From: Klenkia marina
Lineage (GTDB): Bacteria; Actinomycetota; Actinomycetes; Mycobacteriales; Geodermatophilaceae
Reading direction: 5' to 3'
Length of the DNA stretch: 64,000 bases
Assembly (NCBI RefSeq): GCF_900101025.1
Contig: NZ_FMUH01000002.1
Location: 682,001-746,000, forward strand
The notes under the pieces are model-generated. The model saw only the letters and a list, made by a program, of their open reading frames with translations, did no database searches and was not told the origin of the DNA. This document shows positions 52,306 through 61,339 of the stretch, piece by piece. The translations under genes were made by a program, and so were the position numbers. Numbering within the stretch: position 1 is the stretch's first letter; each line of letters opens with the position of its first letter.

Positions 52306-53855
52306 GCGACTTCCCCTGGCTGCTGGCGATGGTCGTGCTGCCGGCGGTCGGCGGTGCGGCCGTGGCCGCCCTGCCCAAGGGCCGCGACGCGGTGGCCAAG
52401 CAGGCCACCCTCGGGGTGAGCCTGGCCGTGCTGGTGCTGGCCGTGCTGGCCACCGTCGCCTTCGACACCGGCGGCGACCGCTTCCAGCTCACCACCGCGG
52501 TCGACTGGATCCCGGCGTTCGGCGTGCAGTTCGCCCTCGGCGTCGACGGCATCGCGCTGGTGATGCTGCTGCTCATCGGGGTGCTGGTGCCGGTGGTCGT
52601 CGTGGCGTCGTGGAAGGACACCGGACCCGGCGGGCGCCCGATGAAGGCCTACTTCGCCTGGCTGCTGGTGCTCGAGTCGATGATGGTCGGCGTCTTCGCC
52701 GCCACCGACGTCTTCCTGTTCTACGTGTTCTTCGAGGCCATGCTCGTCCCGATGTACTTCATCATCGGCAGCTTCGGCGGGCCGCGCCGGCAGTTCGCGG
52801 CGATGAAGTTCTTCCTCTACAGCCTGCTGGGCGGGCTGGTCATGCTGGCCTCGGTCATCGGGCTGTACGTGGTCAGCAACTCCCAGATCGGCGAGGGCAC
52901 CTTCGCCTTCGACGCGCTGCGCCAGCTCGACATCGACCCCGGCGTGCAGAAGCTGCTGTTCCTGGGCTTCTTCGTCGCCTTCGCGATCAAGGCCCCGCTG
53001 GTGCCCTTCCACACCTGGCTGCCCGACTCCGGCGCGGAGGCCCCCATCGGCGGGGCCGTGCTGCTGGTCGGGGTGCTGGACAAGGTCGGCACGTTCGGCT
53101 TCATCCGGTACTGCCTGCCGCTGTTCCCGGATGCCTCGCGCACGTTCGCGCCCTGGATCCTGGGCCTGGCCGTCGCCGGCATCCTCTACGGCGCGCTGCT
53201 GGCCATCGGGCAGTCCGACATCAAGCGGCTGGTCACCTACACGTCGATCGCGCACTTCGGCTTCATCGCGCTGGGCATCTTCGCCTTCACCCTCGAGGGC
53301 GGCAGCGGTGCGGTGCTCTACATGGTCAACCACGGCATCAGCACCGGGATCCTGTTCCTCGTCGTCGGCATGGTCATCAGCCGCGGCGGCTCCCGACGCA
53401 TCGCCGACTACGGCGGCATCGCGAAGAAGGCCCCCCTGCTGGCCGGGGTGTTCCTGGTCGCCGGGCTGGCCAGCCTCGCGCTGCCGGGCACCAACAGCTT
53501 CGTGTCCGAGTTCCTCGTGCTCATCGGGTCGTTCCCGGCCCGCCCGGTGTTCACGGTCGTGGCCACCGTCGGCATCGTGCTCGCCGCGCTGTACGTGCTG
53601 CTGCTCATCCAGCGCTCGGTGCACGGGCCCGTGCGCGGGCTGGTGGAGAGCCAGCCCTTCCCCGACCTCCGCCGCCGCGAGCTCGCCGTGGTCGCACCGC
53701 TGGTGGCGCTCATCATCGGCCTGGGCGTCTACCCGCAGCCCCTGCTCGACCTGATCGACCCGGCCGTGAGCGCGACCATGGTCGACGTCGGCTCCGATCC
53801 CGCCGGCACCCAGCCGGTCCACCAGCCCGCCACCGCCGAGCAGGGGGCCAACTGA
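52302..53855 (+). CDS. nuoM: NADH-quinone oxidoreductase subunit M
   Basis: A 517-residue antiporter-like subunit with about 14 helices: AYFAWLLVLESMMVGVFAATDVFLFYVFFEAMLVPMYF, VPFHTWLPDSGAEAPIGGAVLL, DIKRLVTYTSIAHFGFIALG. GTG start with GAGGAG 8 bases upstream. It ends in TGATG shared with nuoN. Confidence 0.95.
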   Translation: MSDFPWLLAMVVLPAVGGAAVAALPKGRDAVAKQATLGVSLAVLVLAVLATVAFDTGGDRFQLTTAVDWIPAFGVQFALGVDGIALVMLLLIGVLVPVVVVASWKDTGPGGRPMKAYFAWLLVLESMMVGVFAATDVFLFYVFFEAMLVPMYFIIGSFGGPRRQFAAMKFFLYSLLGGLVMLASVIGLYVVSNSQIGEGTFAFDALRQLDIDPGVQKLLFLGFFVAFAIKAPLVPFHTWLPDSGAEAPIGGAVLLVGVLDKVGTFGFIRYCLPLFPDASRTFAPWILGLAVAGILYGALLAIGQSDIKRLVTYTSIAHFGFIALGIFAFTLEGGSGAVLYMVNHGISTGILFLVVGMVISRGGSRRIADYGGIAKKAPLLAGVFLVAGLASLALPGTNSFVSEFLVLIGSFPARPVFTVVATVGIVLAALYVLLLIQRSVHGPVRGLVESQPFPDLRRRELAVVAPLVALIIGLGVYPQPLLDLIDPAVSATMVDVGSDPAGTQPVHQPATAEQGAN

Positions 53856-55396
53856 TGATCGAGGCACCGGACCTCTCCCTCGCCGCGCTCACCCCGCTGC
53901 TGTTCGTCTTCGGGGCCGCGCTCGTCGGCGTGCTGGTCGAGTCCTTCGCACCCCGGCACGTGCGCCAGCCGGTGCAGGTCGCCCTGGCCCTGGTCGGCAC
54001 GGTCGGCGGGTTCGCCTCGACCGTGTTCCTCGCCCTGGCCGACGGCGCAGACCCCGGAGAGGTGACCGCGGCCGGCGCGCTCGCCGTCGACGGCGCCGGG
54101 CTGTTCCTGCAGGCCACCATCGCCGGCCTGGGCGCGCTGTCGATCCTGCTGTTCGCCGAGCGAGGGCTGGACCCGGCGAAGTCGGCCTTCGTGGCCTCGG
54201 CCGCGGTGCCCGCGGGCAGCCCCCGCGACCGCGAGCTGCTCACCGACGAGCGGGTGCAGACCGAGGTCTACCCGCTGGCCACCTTCGCGATCGGCGGCAT
54301 GATGCTGTTCGTCGCGGCCAACGACCTGCTGGTCATGTTCATCGCCCTCGAGGTGCTCAGCCTGCCGCTGTACCTGATCTGCGGGTTGGCCCGGCGCCGG
54401 CGGCTGCTCTCGCAGGAGGCCGCGGTCAAGTACTTCCTGCTCGGGGCGTTCGCCTCGGCCTTCTTCCTCTACGGGCTGGCGCTGGTCTACGGCGCCACCG
54501 GCACCATCCGGCTGTCGGGGATCCGTGCCTCGGTGACCACCGAGGGCACCGGCACGCTGCTCGTGCTCGGCCTGGGCCTGCTGGTGGTCGGCCTGATGTT
54601 CAAGGCCTCGGTGGCCCCGTTCCACACCTGGACGCCCGACGTCTACCAGGGCGCCCCGACCCCGGTCACCGCCTTCATGGCCGCGTGCACCAAGGTGGCC
54701 GCCTTCGGCGCGGTCCTGCGGCTGCTCTACGTCGCCTTCGGGACGGCGGACTGGACCTGGCGGCCGCTCGTCTACGGCATCGCGATCGTGTCGATGGTGG
54801 TCGGCGTCGTCCTGGGCCTCACCCAGACCGACGTCAAGCGGATGCTCGCCTACTCCTCGATCGCGCACGCCGGGTTCCTGCTCACCGGCGTGCTCGGGCT
54901 GGCGGGCTCCGGGCTCTCGGCGACGCTGTTCTACCTGCTCGCGTACGGGCTCACGACGATCGGCGCGTTCGCGGTGGTCACCCTGGTGCGCGACGGCGAC
55001 GGGGAGGCCACCCAGCTGGCCCAGTGGGCCGGGCTCGCCCGGCGGTCCCCGCTCACGGCCGGGGTGATGACCTTCCTGCTCCTCGCGCTGGCCGGCATCC
55101 CGCTCACCAGCGGGTTCACCGGCAAGTTCGCGGTGTTCCGGGCCGCCACCGAGGTGGGTGCCTGGCCGCTGGTCGTGGTCGCGCTGGTCACCAGTGCGGT
55201 GGCCGGCTACTTCTACCTGCGGCTGGTCGTGCTCATGTACTTCTCCGAGCCCGCCGAGGACGGCCCCTCGGTCGGCGTGCCGGGGCTGCCGACCACGATC
55301 GTGCTGGCCGTGACGGTGACCGCCACGCTGGTGCTCGGCGTCGTCCCCGGCTCGGTGCTCGACCTCGCCGACCGCGCCGCAGCCCTGGTCGGCTGA
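53855..55396 (+). CDS. nuoN: NADH-quinone oxidoreductase subunit N
   Basis: A 513-residue antiporter-like subunit with about 14 helices: DLLVMFIALEVLSLPLYLICGLARRR, KASVAPFHTWTPDVYQGAPTPVTAFMAACTKVAAF and DVKRMLAYSSIAHAGFLLTG. It is the last nuo gene, coupled to nuoM. No strong terminator separates it from the next gene. Confidence 0.95.
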   Translation: MIEAPDLSLAALTPLLFVFGAALVGVLVESFAPRHVRQPVQVALALVGTVGGFASTVFLALADGADPGEVTAAGALAVDGAGLFLQATIAGLGALSILLFAERGLDPAKSAFVASAAVPAGSPRDRELLTDERVQTEVYPLATFAIGGMMLFVAANDLLVMFIALEVLSLPLYLICGLARRRRLLSQEAAVKYFLLGAFASAFFLYGLALVYGATGTIRLSGIRASVTTEGTGTLLVLGLGLLVVGLMFKASVAPFHTWTPDVYQGAPTPVTAFMAACTKVAAFGAVLRLLYVAFGTADWTWRPLVYGIAIVSMVVGVVLGLTQTDVKRMLAYSSIAHAGFLLTGVLGLAGSGLSATLFYLLAYGLTTIGAFAVVTLVRDGDGEATQLAQWAGLARRSPLTAGVMTFLLLALAGIPLTSGFTGKFAVFRAATEVGAWPLVVVALVTSAVAGYFYLRLVVLMYFSEPAEDGPSVGVPGLPTTIVLAVTVTATLVLGVVPGSVLDLADRAAALVG

Positions 55397-55439
55397 CCCT
55401 CCGGGGTAGGGCAGCGTCGGCGTCCCCACCTGCGGCGAC

Positions 55440-55445
55440 TAGATT
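55440..55445 (+). promoter_or_regulatory. -10 box of the polyprenyl synthase gene, leaderless start
   Basis: TAGATT ends 8 bases before the ATG at 55454, with no Shine-Dalgarno. It gives the gene a promoter independent of nuo. Confidence 0.6.
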
Positions 55446-55453
55446 CAGCGGCG

Positions 55454-56488
55454 ATGAGCGGCAGCCCGACCCAGACGTGGAACCGACCTGGCCGTCCGGC
55501 GTCCACGGTCGGCTCCTGGCTGCCCGAGGGGCCGCTGGGCGATGCGCTGTCGGCCGGGCTCACCCGGGTCGAGTCGGCGCTGGAGACCGCGGTCACCAGC
55601 GAGCACCCGTTCGTGGCCGAGGCCGCCGCGCACCTCATGACCGCGGGGGGCAAGCGCTTCCGCCCGGTGCTGGCGCTGCTGGCCGCCCAGCTCGGCGACG
55701 CCGAGGCCGACGACGTCGTGTCGGCCGCGGTGGTCTGCGAGCTCACCCACCTCGCGACGCTGTACCACGACGACGTCATGGACGAGGCCGCCGTGCGCCG
55801 CGGGGCCCCCAGCGCCAACAGCCGCTGGTCCAACAGCATCGCCATCCTCACCGGCGACTTCCTCTTCGCCCGCGCCTCCGACCTGCTGGCCGACCTCGGC
55901 CCCGAGGCCGTGCGCATCCAGGCCCGCACCTTCGAGCGGCTGGTGACCGGCCAGATCCGCGAGACCGTGGGCCCGGCCGAGGGCGAGGACCCGGTCGCCC
56001 ACCACCTGTCGGTGCTCGCCGACAAGACCGGCTCGCTGGTGGCCACCTCGGCCCGCTTCGGCGCCAGCTTCGCCGGCGTCGACCCGGCCGTGGTCGAGGA
56101 CCTCACCGCCTACGCCGAGGAGGTCGGGGTGGCCTTCCAGCTCTCCGACGACCTCATCGACATCGTCAGCGAGAGCGGCACCTCCGGCAAGCTCCCGGGC
56201 ACCGACCTGCGCGAGGGCATCGCCACCCTCCCCGTGCTCTTCGTGCTGGCCGGCGACGACCCGGCCGAGGCCCGGCTGCGCGAGCTGGTGGCCGGCCCGG
56301 TCACCGACGACGCCGAGCACGCCGAGGCCCTCGGGCTGCTGCGCGCGTCGGCCTCGCTGGCCCGCGCCACCGAGGTGCTGCACTCCTACGCCGACCGGGC
56401 CCGTGCGCGGCTGGGCCGGGTGCCCGAGGGCGAGGTCCGGGAGGCGCTCGACGCCCTCTGCGACTACGTGGTCACCCGCAGCGCCTAG
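55454..56488 (+). CDS. Polyprenyl diphosphate synthase
   Basis: A 344-residue trans-prenyltransferase with the GGKRFRP motif, first Asp-rich motif LYHDDVMDEAAVRRG (Asp106-Asp110) and second SDDLIDIVSESGTSGKLPGTD. The context behind nuo and near men genes suggests it makes the octa/nonaprenyl tail for menaquinone (GrcC1-like), but chain length cannot be fixed from sequence. Confidence 0.92.
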   Translation: MSGSPTQTWNRPGRPASTVGSWLPEGPLGDALSAGLTRVESALETAVTSEHPFVAEAAAHLMTAGGKRFRPVLALLAAQLGDAEADDVVSAAVVCELTHLATLYHDDVMDEAAVRRGAPSANSRWSNSIAILTGDFLFARASDLLADLGPEAVRIQARTFERLVTGQIRETVGPAEGEDPVAHHLSVLADKTGSLVATSARFGASFAGVDPAVVEDLTAYAEEVGVAFQLSDDLIDIVSESGTSGKLPGTDLREGIATLPVLFVLAGDDPAEARLRELVAGPVTDDAEHAEALGLLRASASLARATEVLHSYADRARARLGRVPEGEVREALDALCDYVVTRSA

Positions 56489-56514
56489 CTCCGACATCGG
56501 GGACAGTGGAGGGG

Positions 56515-57717
56515 ATGACACTCCGCCGCGCTGCCCGTCCGACCGCCCTGATCGCCGGCCTGGTGCTGCTGGCCGGCTGCTCCTCGGGCGGGTCGGGGTC
56601 CTCGGACGCCGACGGCGCAGCCACGTCGGCGCCGGCCGACGCGCCCGCGCTCGACGTCGAGGTGGTCCTGGACGGTCTCGACCACCCCTGGGACGTCGCC
56701 CAGGCCCCCGACGGCACCCTGCTCCTCGACGAGCGGGGTGGCGGGTTCACCGCTGTCCGGCCCGACGGCACGGCGCAGGAGGTGGCGGCCGACCTCGACG
56801 ACCTCTGGGCCGAGGGCGAGACCGGCCTCATGGGCCTGGTGCTCGACCCCGCCTTCGCCGACAGCCGCCGGTTCTACACCTGCATGGGCGTGGCCGACGG
56901 CGGTGCCGGCGGCGGCCCGGGCATTGAGGTGACCGCCTGGACCGTCGACGAGGGCTGGAGCGCGGCCACCCGCGTCGCCGACCCGCTGGTGGGCGGCATC
57001 CCGGTCAACGCCGACTCCGGCCGGCACGGCGGCTGCCGGCTGCGCTTCGACGGTGCCGGCCAGCTGCTCATCGGCACCGGCGACAACGCCGTCGGCACCA
57101 ACCCGCAGGACCTCTCCACCCTGGCCGGGAAGCTGCTGCGGGTCGACCCGCAGACCGGGCAGCCGTCGGCCACCAACCCCTTCCTCGAGCTCACCGACCC
57201 GACCTCGCACGCGGTCGTGGGCTACGGCCACCGCAACGTGCAGGGCATCGCCGTCCAGCCCGGCACCGGCGCGGTGTTCACCGCCGAGCAGGGCAGCCAG
57301 GTCGACGACGAGGTCAACCTGGCGACCGACGGCGGCAACTACGGCTGGGACCCCGTCGGCGACGGCCAGTACGACGAGAGCGTCCCGATGACCGACCCGG
57401 ACATCCCCGGGGCGATCGCGGCCGTGTGGTCCTCCGGCGACCCGACCATCGCGGTCTCGGGCATCACCTTCCTCGACGGCGAGCAGTGGGGGGCCTACGA
57501 GGGCCTGCTGCTGCTCGGCGTGCAGAAGGACACCGGGGTGCTGGCCCTGCGGCTGGGACCCGACGGCGAGCTCGTCGAGCAGTTCCGCGTCCCCGAGCTC
57601 GAGGGCACCTACGGCCGGGTGCGCAGCCCGCAGCTGGGCACCGACGGCGCGCTGTACCTCACCACGGACAACGGCGACGGCACCGACCAGCTGCTCCGGG
57701 TCACCCCCGCGAGCTGA
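56515..57717 (+). CDS. Sorbosone/glucose dehydrogenase-like (PQQ-type beta-propeller) lipoprotein
   Basis: A 400-residue protein with a lipoprotein signal (MTLRRAARPTALIAGLVLLAGC, Cys22), a Ser/Ala linker, then a YliI/GDH-type six-blade propeller: LDHPWDVAQAPDGTLLLDER, TGLMGLVLDPAF, SGRHGGCRLRFDGAGQLLIGTGDN, GHRNVQGIAVQPGTGAVFTAEQGSQVDDEVN, GGNYGW. Family members oxidise aldoses with PQQ outside the cell; cofactor dependence is not proven here. The ATG directly abuts GGAGGGG, too close for a ribosome site, and a GACAGT hexamer ends 7 bases upstream. It overlaps the convergent gene by 17 bp. Confidence 0.85.
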   Translation: MTLRRAARPTALIAGLVLLAGCSSGGSGSSDADGAATSAPADAPALDVEVVLDGLDHPWDVAQAPDGTLLLDERGGGFTAVRPDGTAQEVAADLDDLWAEGETGLMGLVLDPAFADSRRFYTCMGVADGGAGGGPGIEVTAWTVDEGWSAATRVADPLVGGIPVNADSGRHGGCRLRFDGAGQLLIGTGDNAVGTNPQDLSTLAGKLLRVDPQTGQPSATNPFLELTDPTSHAVVGYGHRNVQGIAVQPGTGAVFTAEQGSQVDDEVNLATDGGNYGWDPVGDGQYDESVPMTDPDIPGAIAAVWSSGDPTIAVSGITFLDGEQWGAYEGLLLLGVQKDTGVLALRLGPDGELVEQFRVPELEGTYGRVRSPQLGTDGALYLTTDNGDGTDQLLRVTPAS

Positions 57718-58435
57718 CCCGCGCGGGCACCGGCGTGCCCGCCGGCAGGAGCGGGCAGGGCTCGGGCTCGCCCCAGACCGTGCGCAGGGGCAGCACACCG
57801 GCCCAGTCGGCCGACGGGGTCTCGAGGTCGCGCTCGTCCTCCCCGGGCGGGCCGGTGCGCGCCTTGACGCTGGCCTCGGTGAGGTCCAGCGCCAGGACCG
57901 CGGTCGCGGCCAGCTCCTTGCGGTCGGGCTGCCGGCTGTGCTCCCAGGACCCGGGCGCCAGGTGCTCGGTCAGCACCGCCAGGCCGTGCCGGCGCTCGTC
58001 GGGGTCGGTGACCAACCGGGCGGTGCCCTGCACGACGGCCGAGCGGTGGTTCATCGAGTGGTGGAAGGCCGACCGGCTGTAGACGATGCCGTCGACGTGG
58101 GTGACCGTGAAGCACACCGGCACCCCGGAGGCGGCGGCCCGCAGCGACGCGGCCCCGGAGGACCCGTGCAGGTAGAGCGTCTCGCCGTCGCGCCCGTAGC
58201 CGGTGGGCAGCACGAGCGGTCCGGTGGGCAGGGTCAGCCCCAGGTGGCCGACGAGGCCGGCGTCGAGCACCGCGTACAGCTCGGCGCGGTCGGTGCGGGC
58301 CCGCACCGGGTTGCGCCGCACGGTCGAGCGGGGCGTGGGCGACAGGGGCGTGGGCGACAGGGGCGTGGGCGACAGGGGAGTGGGCGACAGGGGAGCGGGG
58401 GACAGGGGAGCGGGGGACGGCGGCGTACTGGTCAC
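57701..58435 (-). CDS. Pyridoxamine 5'-phosphate oxidase-like flavin-binding protein
   Basis: A 244-residue protein from the GTG at 58435. Residues ~1-37 are repeats of PLSPT/PLSPA encoded by a 15-bp minisatellite. Residues ~45-200 form a split-barrel NimA/PNPOx-like domain (LGLTLPTGPLVLPTGYGRDGETLYLHGSSGA, SRSAFHHSMNHRSAVVQGTARLV). It probably binds FMN or F420-like flavin; the substrate is unknown. A second GTG at 58321 would skip the repeats (206 residues) and may be the conserved start. It is divergent from a MocR regulator. Confidence 0.8.
   Translation of the reverse strand: MTSTPPSPAPLSPAPLSPTPLSPTPLSPTPLSPTPRSTVRRNPVRARTDRAELYAVLDAGLVGHLGLTLPTGPLVLPTGYGRDGETLYLHGSSGAASLRAAASGVPVCFTVTHVDGIVYSRSAFHHSMNHRSAVVQGTARLVTDPDERRHGLAVLTEHLAPGSWEHSRQPDRKELAATAVLALDLTEASVKARTGPPGEDERDLETPSADWAGVLPLRTVWGEPEPCPLLPAGTPVPARVSSRG
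58326..58415 (-). repeat. 15-bp minisatellite encoding PLSP(T/A)
   Basis: Five full 15-bp units (plus strand GACAGGGGCGTGGGC, with GAGTGGGC and GAGCGGGG variants) start at 58341, 58356, 58371, 58386 and 58401, plus a degenerate unit at 58326. The unit length is a multiple of three, so unit changes keep the frame. Confidence 0.85.
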
Positions 58436-58503
58436 CGCACCATCGTCACCGCGCCCGTGGCATCCTCCGAGAGCCAATCCGCATCCGTTCCAGGAGGCCA
58501 CCG

Positions 58504-59904
58504 GTGACCGAACCGCCGCCCGTGGTCCTCGACCGTGGTTCCGGCGTGCCGCTGGCCGTGCAGCTGGCCGCGGGGCTGCGCGCGGCCAGCGGCCTGCGGG
58601 CCGGGGACCGGTTGCCCTCCACCCGCGACCTGGCCCGGTCGCTGGGCGTGAGCCGCACGGTGACCGCGGCCGCCTACGACCAGCTCGTGGCCGAGGGCTG
58701 GCTGGCCGGCCGTCGCGGGGTGGGCACGTTCGTGGTCGGCTCCCCGGGCCTCGTCCCGCCCGCACGACCGGGTCCCGGCCGCGCCACCCGGCCGGGGACG
58801 GTCCTGCGGCCGGTGCCCGGCACCGACCTGCGGCCCGGCGCCCCCTGCACGGCCGTGCTCGACCCGGCCGCCTGGCGGCGCGCCTGGCGGGCGGCCGGTG
58901 ACCGGCCGCCCGACACCGGCTACGACCCCGCCGGGGACCCGGCGTTCCGCGCGGCCGTCGTCGAGCACCTGCTCCGGCACCGGGGCCTGCCCGCCGACCC
59001 GGCGGACGTGCTGGCCGCCGCGGGCACGTCCGCGGCCGTCGCCGAGCTCGCCGCCCTTCACGGCCCCGGCGCCCGCGTGGGGGTGGAGGACCCCGGCTAC
59101 CGGCGGGCCGTCGGGGCGCTGCGGGCCTGCGGGGTCGAGGTGGTGCCCCTGCCGGTGGACGACGACGGCCTGGTGGTCGCCGCCGTCCCACCCGGCCTGG
59201 ACGCCGTGTACTGCACCCCGGCCCACCAGTTCCCGCTCGGTGGCCGGCTGCCCGCCGCGCGCCGGGCGGCGTTGATCGAGCGTGCGCGGGCCGAGGGGTT
59301 CGCGGTCTGGGAGGACGACTACGACGGGGAGCTGCGCTACGACGTCGCCCCGCTGCCGCTGCTCGCCGCCCTCGGCCCGGACGTCGTCGTCCACCTGGGC
59401 ACGGCGTCCAAGGTGCTCACCCCCACCCTGGGGCTGGGATGGGTGGTGGCTCCGCCTGCGCTGCGTGACCGGCTGCTCGAGCGGCGCACCGCGACGGGTC
59501 AGCGGCCCGGTCGGGCCGGGCAACGGGTGTTCACCGCACTGGCGGCCTCCGGCGACCTGGCCCGGCACCTGCGCCGGCTGCGCCGCGAGCTGGCGACCCG
59601 CCGCGACCTGGTGCGGGCCGCGGTGGCCGCCGCCGGCTGCACGACCATCGGCGACGCCGCCGGCGCCCACCTCGTCGTCCCGTTGCCCGACCGGGCCGTG
59701 GAGGCCGCGGTGCTGGCCGAGCTGGCCAGCCGCGACGTGGCGGTGGGCACGCTGGCGGAGCAGCGACTGGTCGACCCGCGGGCGGGCCTCGTGGTCGGCT
59801 GGGCCGCGCCCGGCCGCGCCGAGCTGGTGACCGCGCTCGCCGCCCTCACCGAGGTGCTGTCGGGTGCGCCCACCTCCGCGGGCCCGCCCGACACGGGCGG
59901 GTGA
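58504..59904 (+). CDS. MocR/PdxR-type GntR regulator with aminotransferase domain
   Basis: A 466-residue fusion. The GntR winged helix is at ~10-75 (LPSTRDLARSLGVSRTVTAAAYDQLVAEGWLAGRRGVGTFV). The fold-I aminotransferase domain (~110-450) has the PLP lysine in HLGTASKVLTPTLGLGWVV and VWEDDYDGELRYD. PdxR members sense PLP and often flank PNPOx-like genes, as here. AGGAGG at 58492-58497 sets the GTG start. Confidence 0.9.
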   Translation: MTEPPPVVLDRGSGVPLAVQLAAGLRAASGLRAGDRLPSTRDLARSLGVSRTVTAAAYDQLVAEGWLAGRRGVGTFVVGSPGLVPPARPGPGRATRPGTVLRPVPGTDLRPGAPCTAVLDPAAWRRAWRAAGDRPPDTGYDPAGDPAFRAAVVEHLLRHRGLPADPADVLAAAGTSAAVAELAALHGPGARVGVEDPGYRRAVGALRACGVEVVPLPVDDDGLVVAAVPPGLDAVYCTPAHQFPLGGRLPAARRAALIERARAEGFAVWEDDYDGELRYDVAPLPLLAALGPDVVVHLGTASKVLTPTLGLGWVVAPPALRDRLLERRTATGQRPGRAGQRVFTALAASGDLARHLRRLRRELATRRDLVRAAVAAAGCTTIGDAAGAHLVVPLPDRAVEAAVLAELASRDVAVGTLAEQRLVDPRAGLVVGWAAPGRAELVTALAALTEVLSGAPTSAGPPDTGG

Positions 59905-59920
59905 CCCCGCCCGGCAGCGC

Positions 59921-61258
59921 TCAGGCGGTGACCGGCAGCTGCAGCGGACCGCGCAGCACGGTGGCCACGCGGGGCACCGGTGCCCCGGCCGGCCGCAGCC
60001 GGGGCATGCGCTCGGCCAGCAACCGCAGGGCCACCTCCCCCTCCAGACGGGCCAGCGGCGCACCCAGGCAGTAGTGCGCTCCGCCGGAGAAGGCCAGGTG
60101 CGGCGCGGCCTGCTCGCGGTGCAGGTCGAACCGGTCGGGGTCGGGGTGCACGGCCGGGTCGCGGTTGGCGCTGGCCATCAGCACCAGTACGCCGCTGTCC
60201 CGGCGCAGCCTCAGGTCGCCGATCTCGACGTCCTCGTGGGCGAAGCGTGCGGTCAGCTGCACCGGCGAGTCGTAGCGCAGCGTCTCCTCGACCGCGGCCG
60301 GGGCCAGCGAGGGATCGGCCGCGAGCGCCGACCACTGGCCGGGGGTGCGGTGCATCGCCTGCACCGCGTTGCCGATCAGGTTCGTGGTGGTCTCGAACCC
60401 GGCGACCAGCAGCAGCTGGGCCAGTGCCAGCACCTCGTCGGCGGTGGCCGTGCCGCCGTCGACCGCACCGGCCAGCGTGGAGATGACGTCCTCGCCGGGG
60501 TGCGCCCGGCGCTGCTCGAGCAGCTCGCCGAACAGGGCCCGCATGCCGTCGGTGGCCCGGGTCAGCTCGCGCACGTGCGAGGGCGACCGGACGCCGTCCA
60601 GCGACGACCCCAGCGCAAGGCCCCACCGGGCGAACCGCTCGGCGTCGACGTCGGGGACGTCGAGCAGCGCGGAGATGACCCGGATCGGCAGCGGTGAGGC
60701 CAGCTCGGCCACCAGGTCGAACGGACCACGCCGGGCGGCCGCCGCGTCGAGCAGCTCGGTGGTCACCTGCTCGGCGACCTCGCGGTAGTGGGCCAACCGG
60801 CGGGGGGCGAACGCTGGTTGGGCCAGCCGGCGCAGCCGCGTGTGGTCCGGTGGGTCGACGGTGAGCAGCGACAGGTCCACCGGCTCCATGAGCGAGGGGC
60901 CGTCACCCTGGCCGAGCCTGCTGCGGCCGTCGGAGAGCCGCACACCGAGCCTGCGGTCGCGCAGCACCGCCTCGACCGAGGCGTGGGTGGCCACCGCGGT
61001 GAGCCCGGTGCCGCTGCGCACCGGCCCGGAGGCGACCTGGGCGGCCCGCAGCTGGGCGTAGACCGGATAGGGGTCCAGCCGCCACGGCCGGTGCAGCAGC
61101 CGCGCGACCCGGTCGCCGCGCAGGGCGAGGGCGTAGCCGCCGGCCCGCATGGCCCCGATGCGTGCGCCGAGGACGAGGTCCTCGACGAGATGGCCGGTGG
61201 CCGTGGCCGCCGTGGTGCGGGCGGTGGCGAGGACGGCGGTGTCCACCCCGGTGCTCAT
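59921..61258 (-). CDS. Cytochrome P450
   Basis: A 445-residue bacterial class I P450. The I-helix oxygen motif is LLVAGFETTTNLIG, the K-helix is EETLRYDSPVQ, and the haem-cysteine loop is FSGGAHYCLGAPLARLEGEVAL. The ~70-residue N-terminal part has no membrane anchor. No dedicated ferredoxin gene is adjacent; the 2-oxoacid:ferredoxin oxidoreductase lies just upstream. The substrate is unknown. It is convergent with the MocR gene, 16 bp between stops. Confidence 0.92.
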   Translation of the reverse strand: MSTGVDTAVLATARTTAATATGHLVEDLVLGARIGAMRAGGYALALRGDRVARLLHRPWRLDPYPVYAQLRAAQVASGPVRSGTGLTAVATHASVEAVLRDRRLGVRLSDGRSRLGQGDGPSLMEPVDLSLLTVDPPDHTRLRRLAQPAFAPRRLAHYREVAEQVTTELLDAAAARRGPFDLVAELASPLPIRVISALLDVPDVDAERFARWGLALGSSLDGVRSPSHVRELTRATDGMRALFGELLEQRRAHPGEDVISTLAGAVDGGTATADEVLALAQLLLVAGFETTTNLIGNAVQAMHRTPGQWSALAADPSLAPAAVEETLRYDSPVQLTARFAHEDVEIGDLRLRRDSGVLVLMASANRDPAVHPDPDRFDLHREQAAPHLAFSGGAHYCLGAPLARLEGEVALRLLAERMPRLRPAGAPVPRVATVLRGPLQLPVTA

Positions 61259-61269
61259 CGGTTGCCGTA

Positions 61270-61326
61270 CCCCGTCCGGAAGTGTGTGTGTCGCTGGGTC
61301 ACAGAGACACTGTCCGCCGGACGGGG
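61270..61326. terminator. Inverted repeat between korB and the P450 gene
   Basis: CCCCGTCCGG (61270-61279) pairs perfectly with CCGGACGGGG (61317-61326) around 37 bases that include a GTGTGTGT run and ACAG-AGACA-CTGT. It may terminate korB transcription or act as an operator for the P450 gene. Confidence 0.5.
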
Positions 61327-61339
61327 CGGTGGCGCAAGG

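Noticed and set aside
58341-58415. 15-bp repeats as a CRISPR array or origin iterons
   Set aside because: They are tandem, spacer-free, in frame and encode a Pro-rich stalk.
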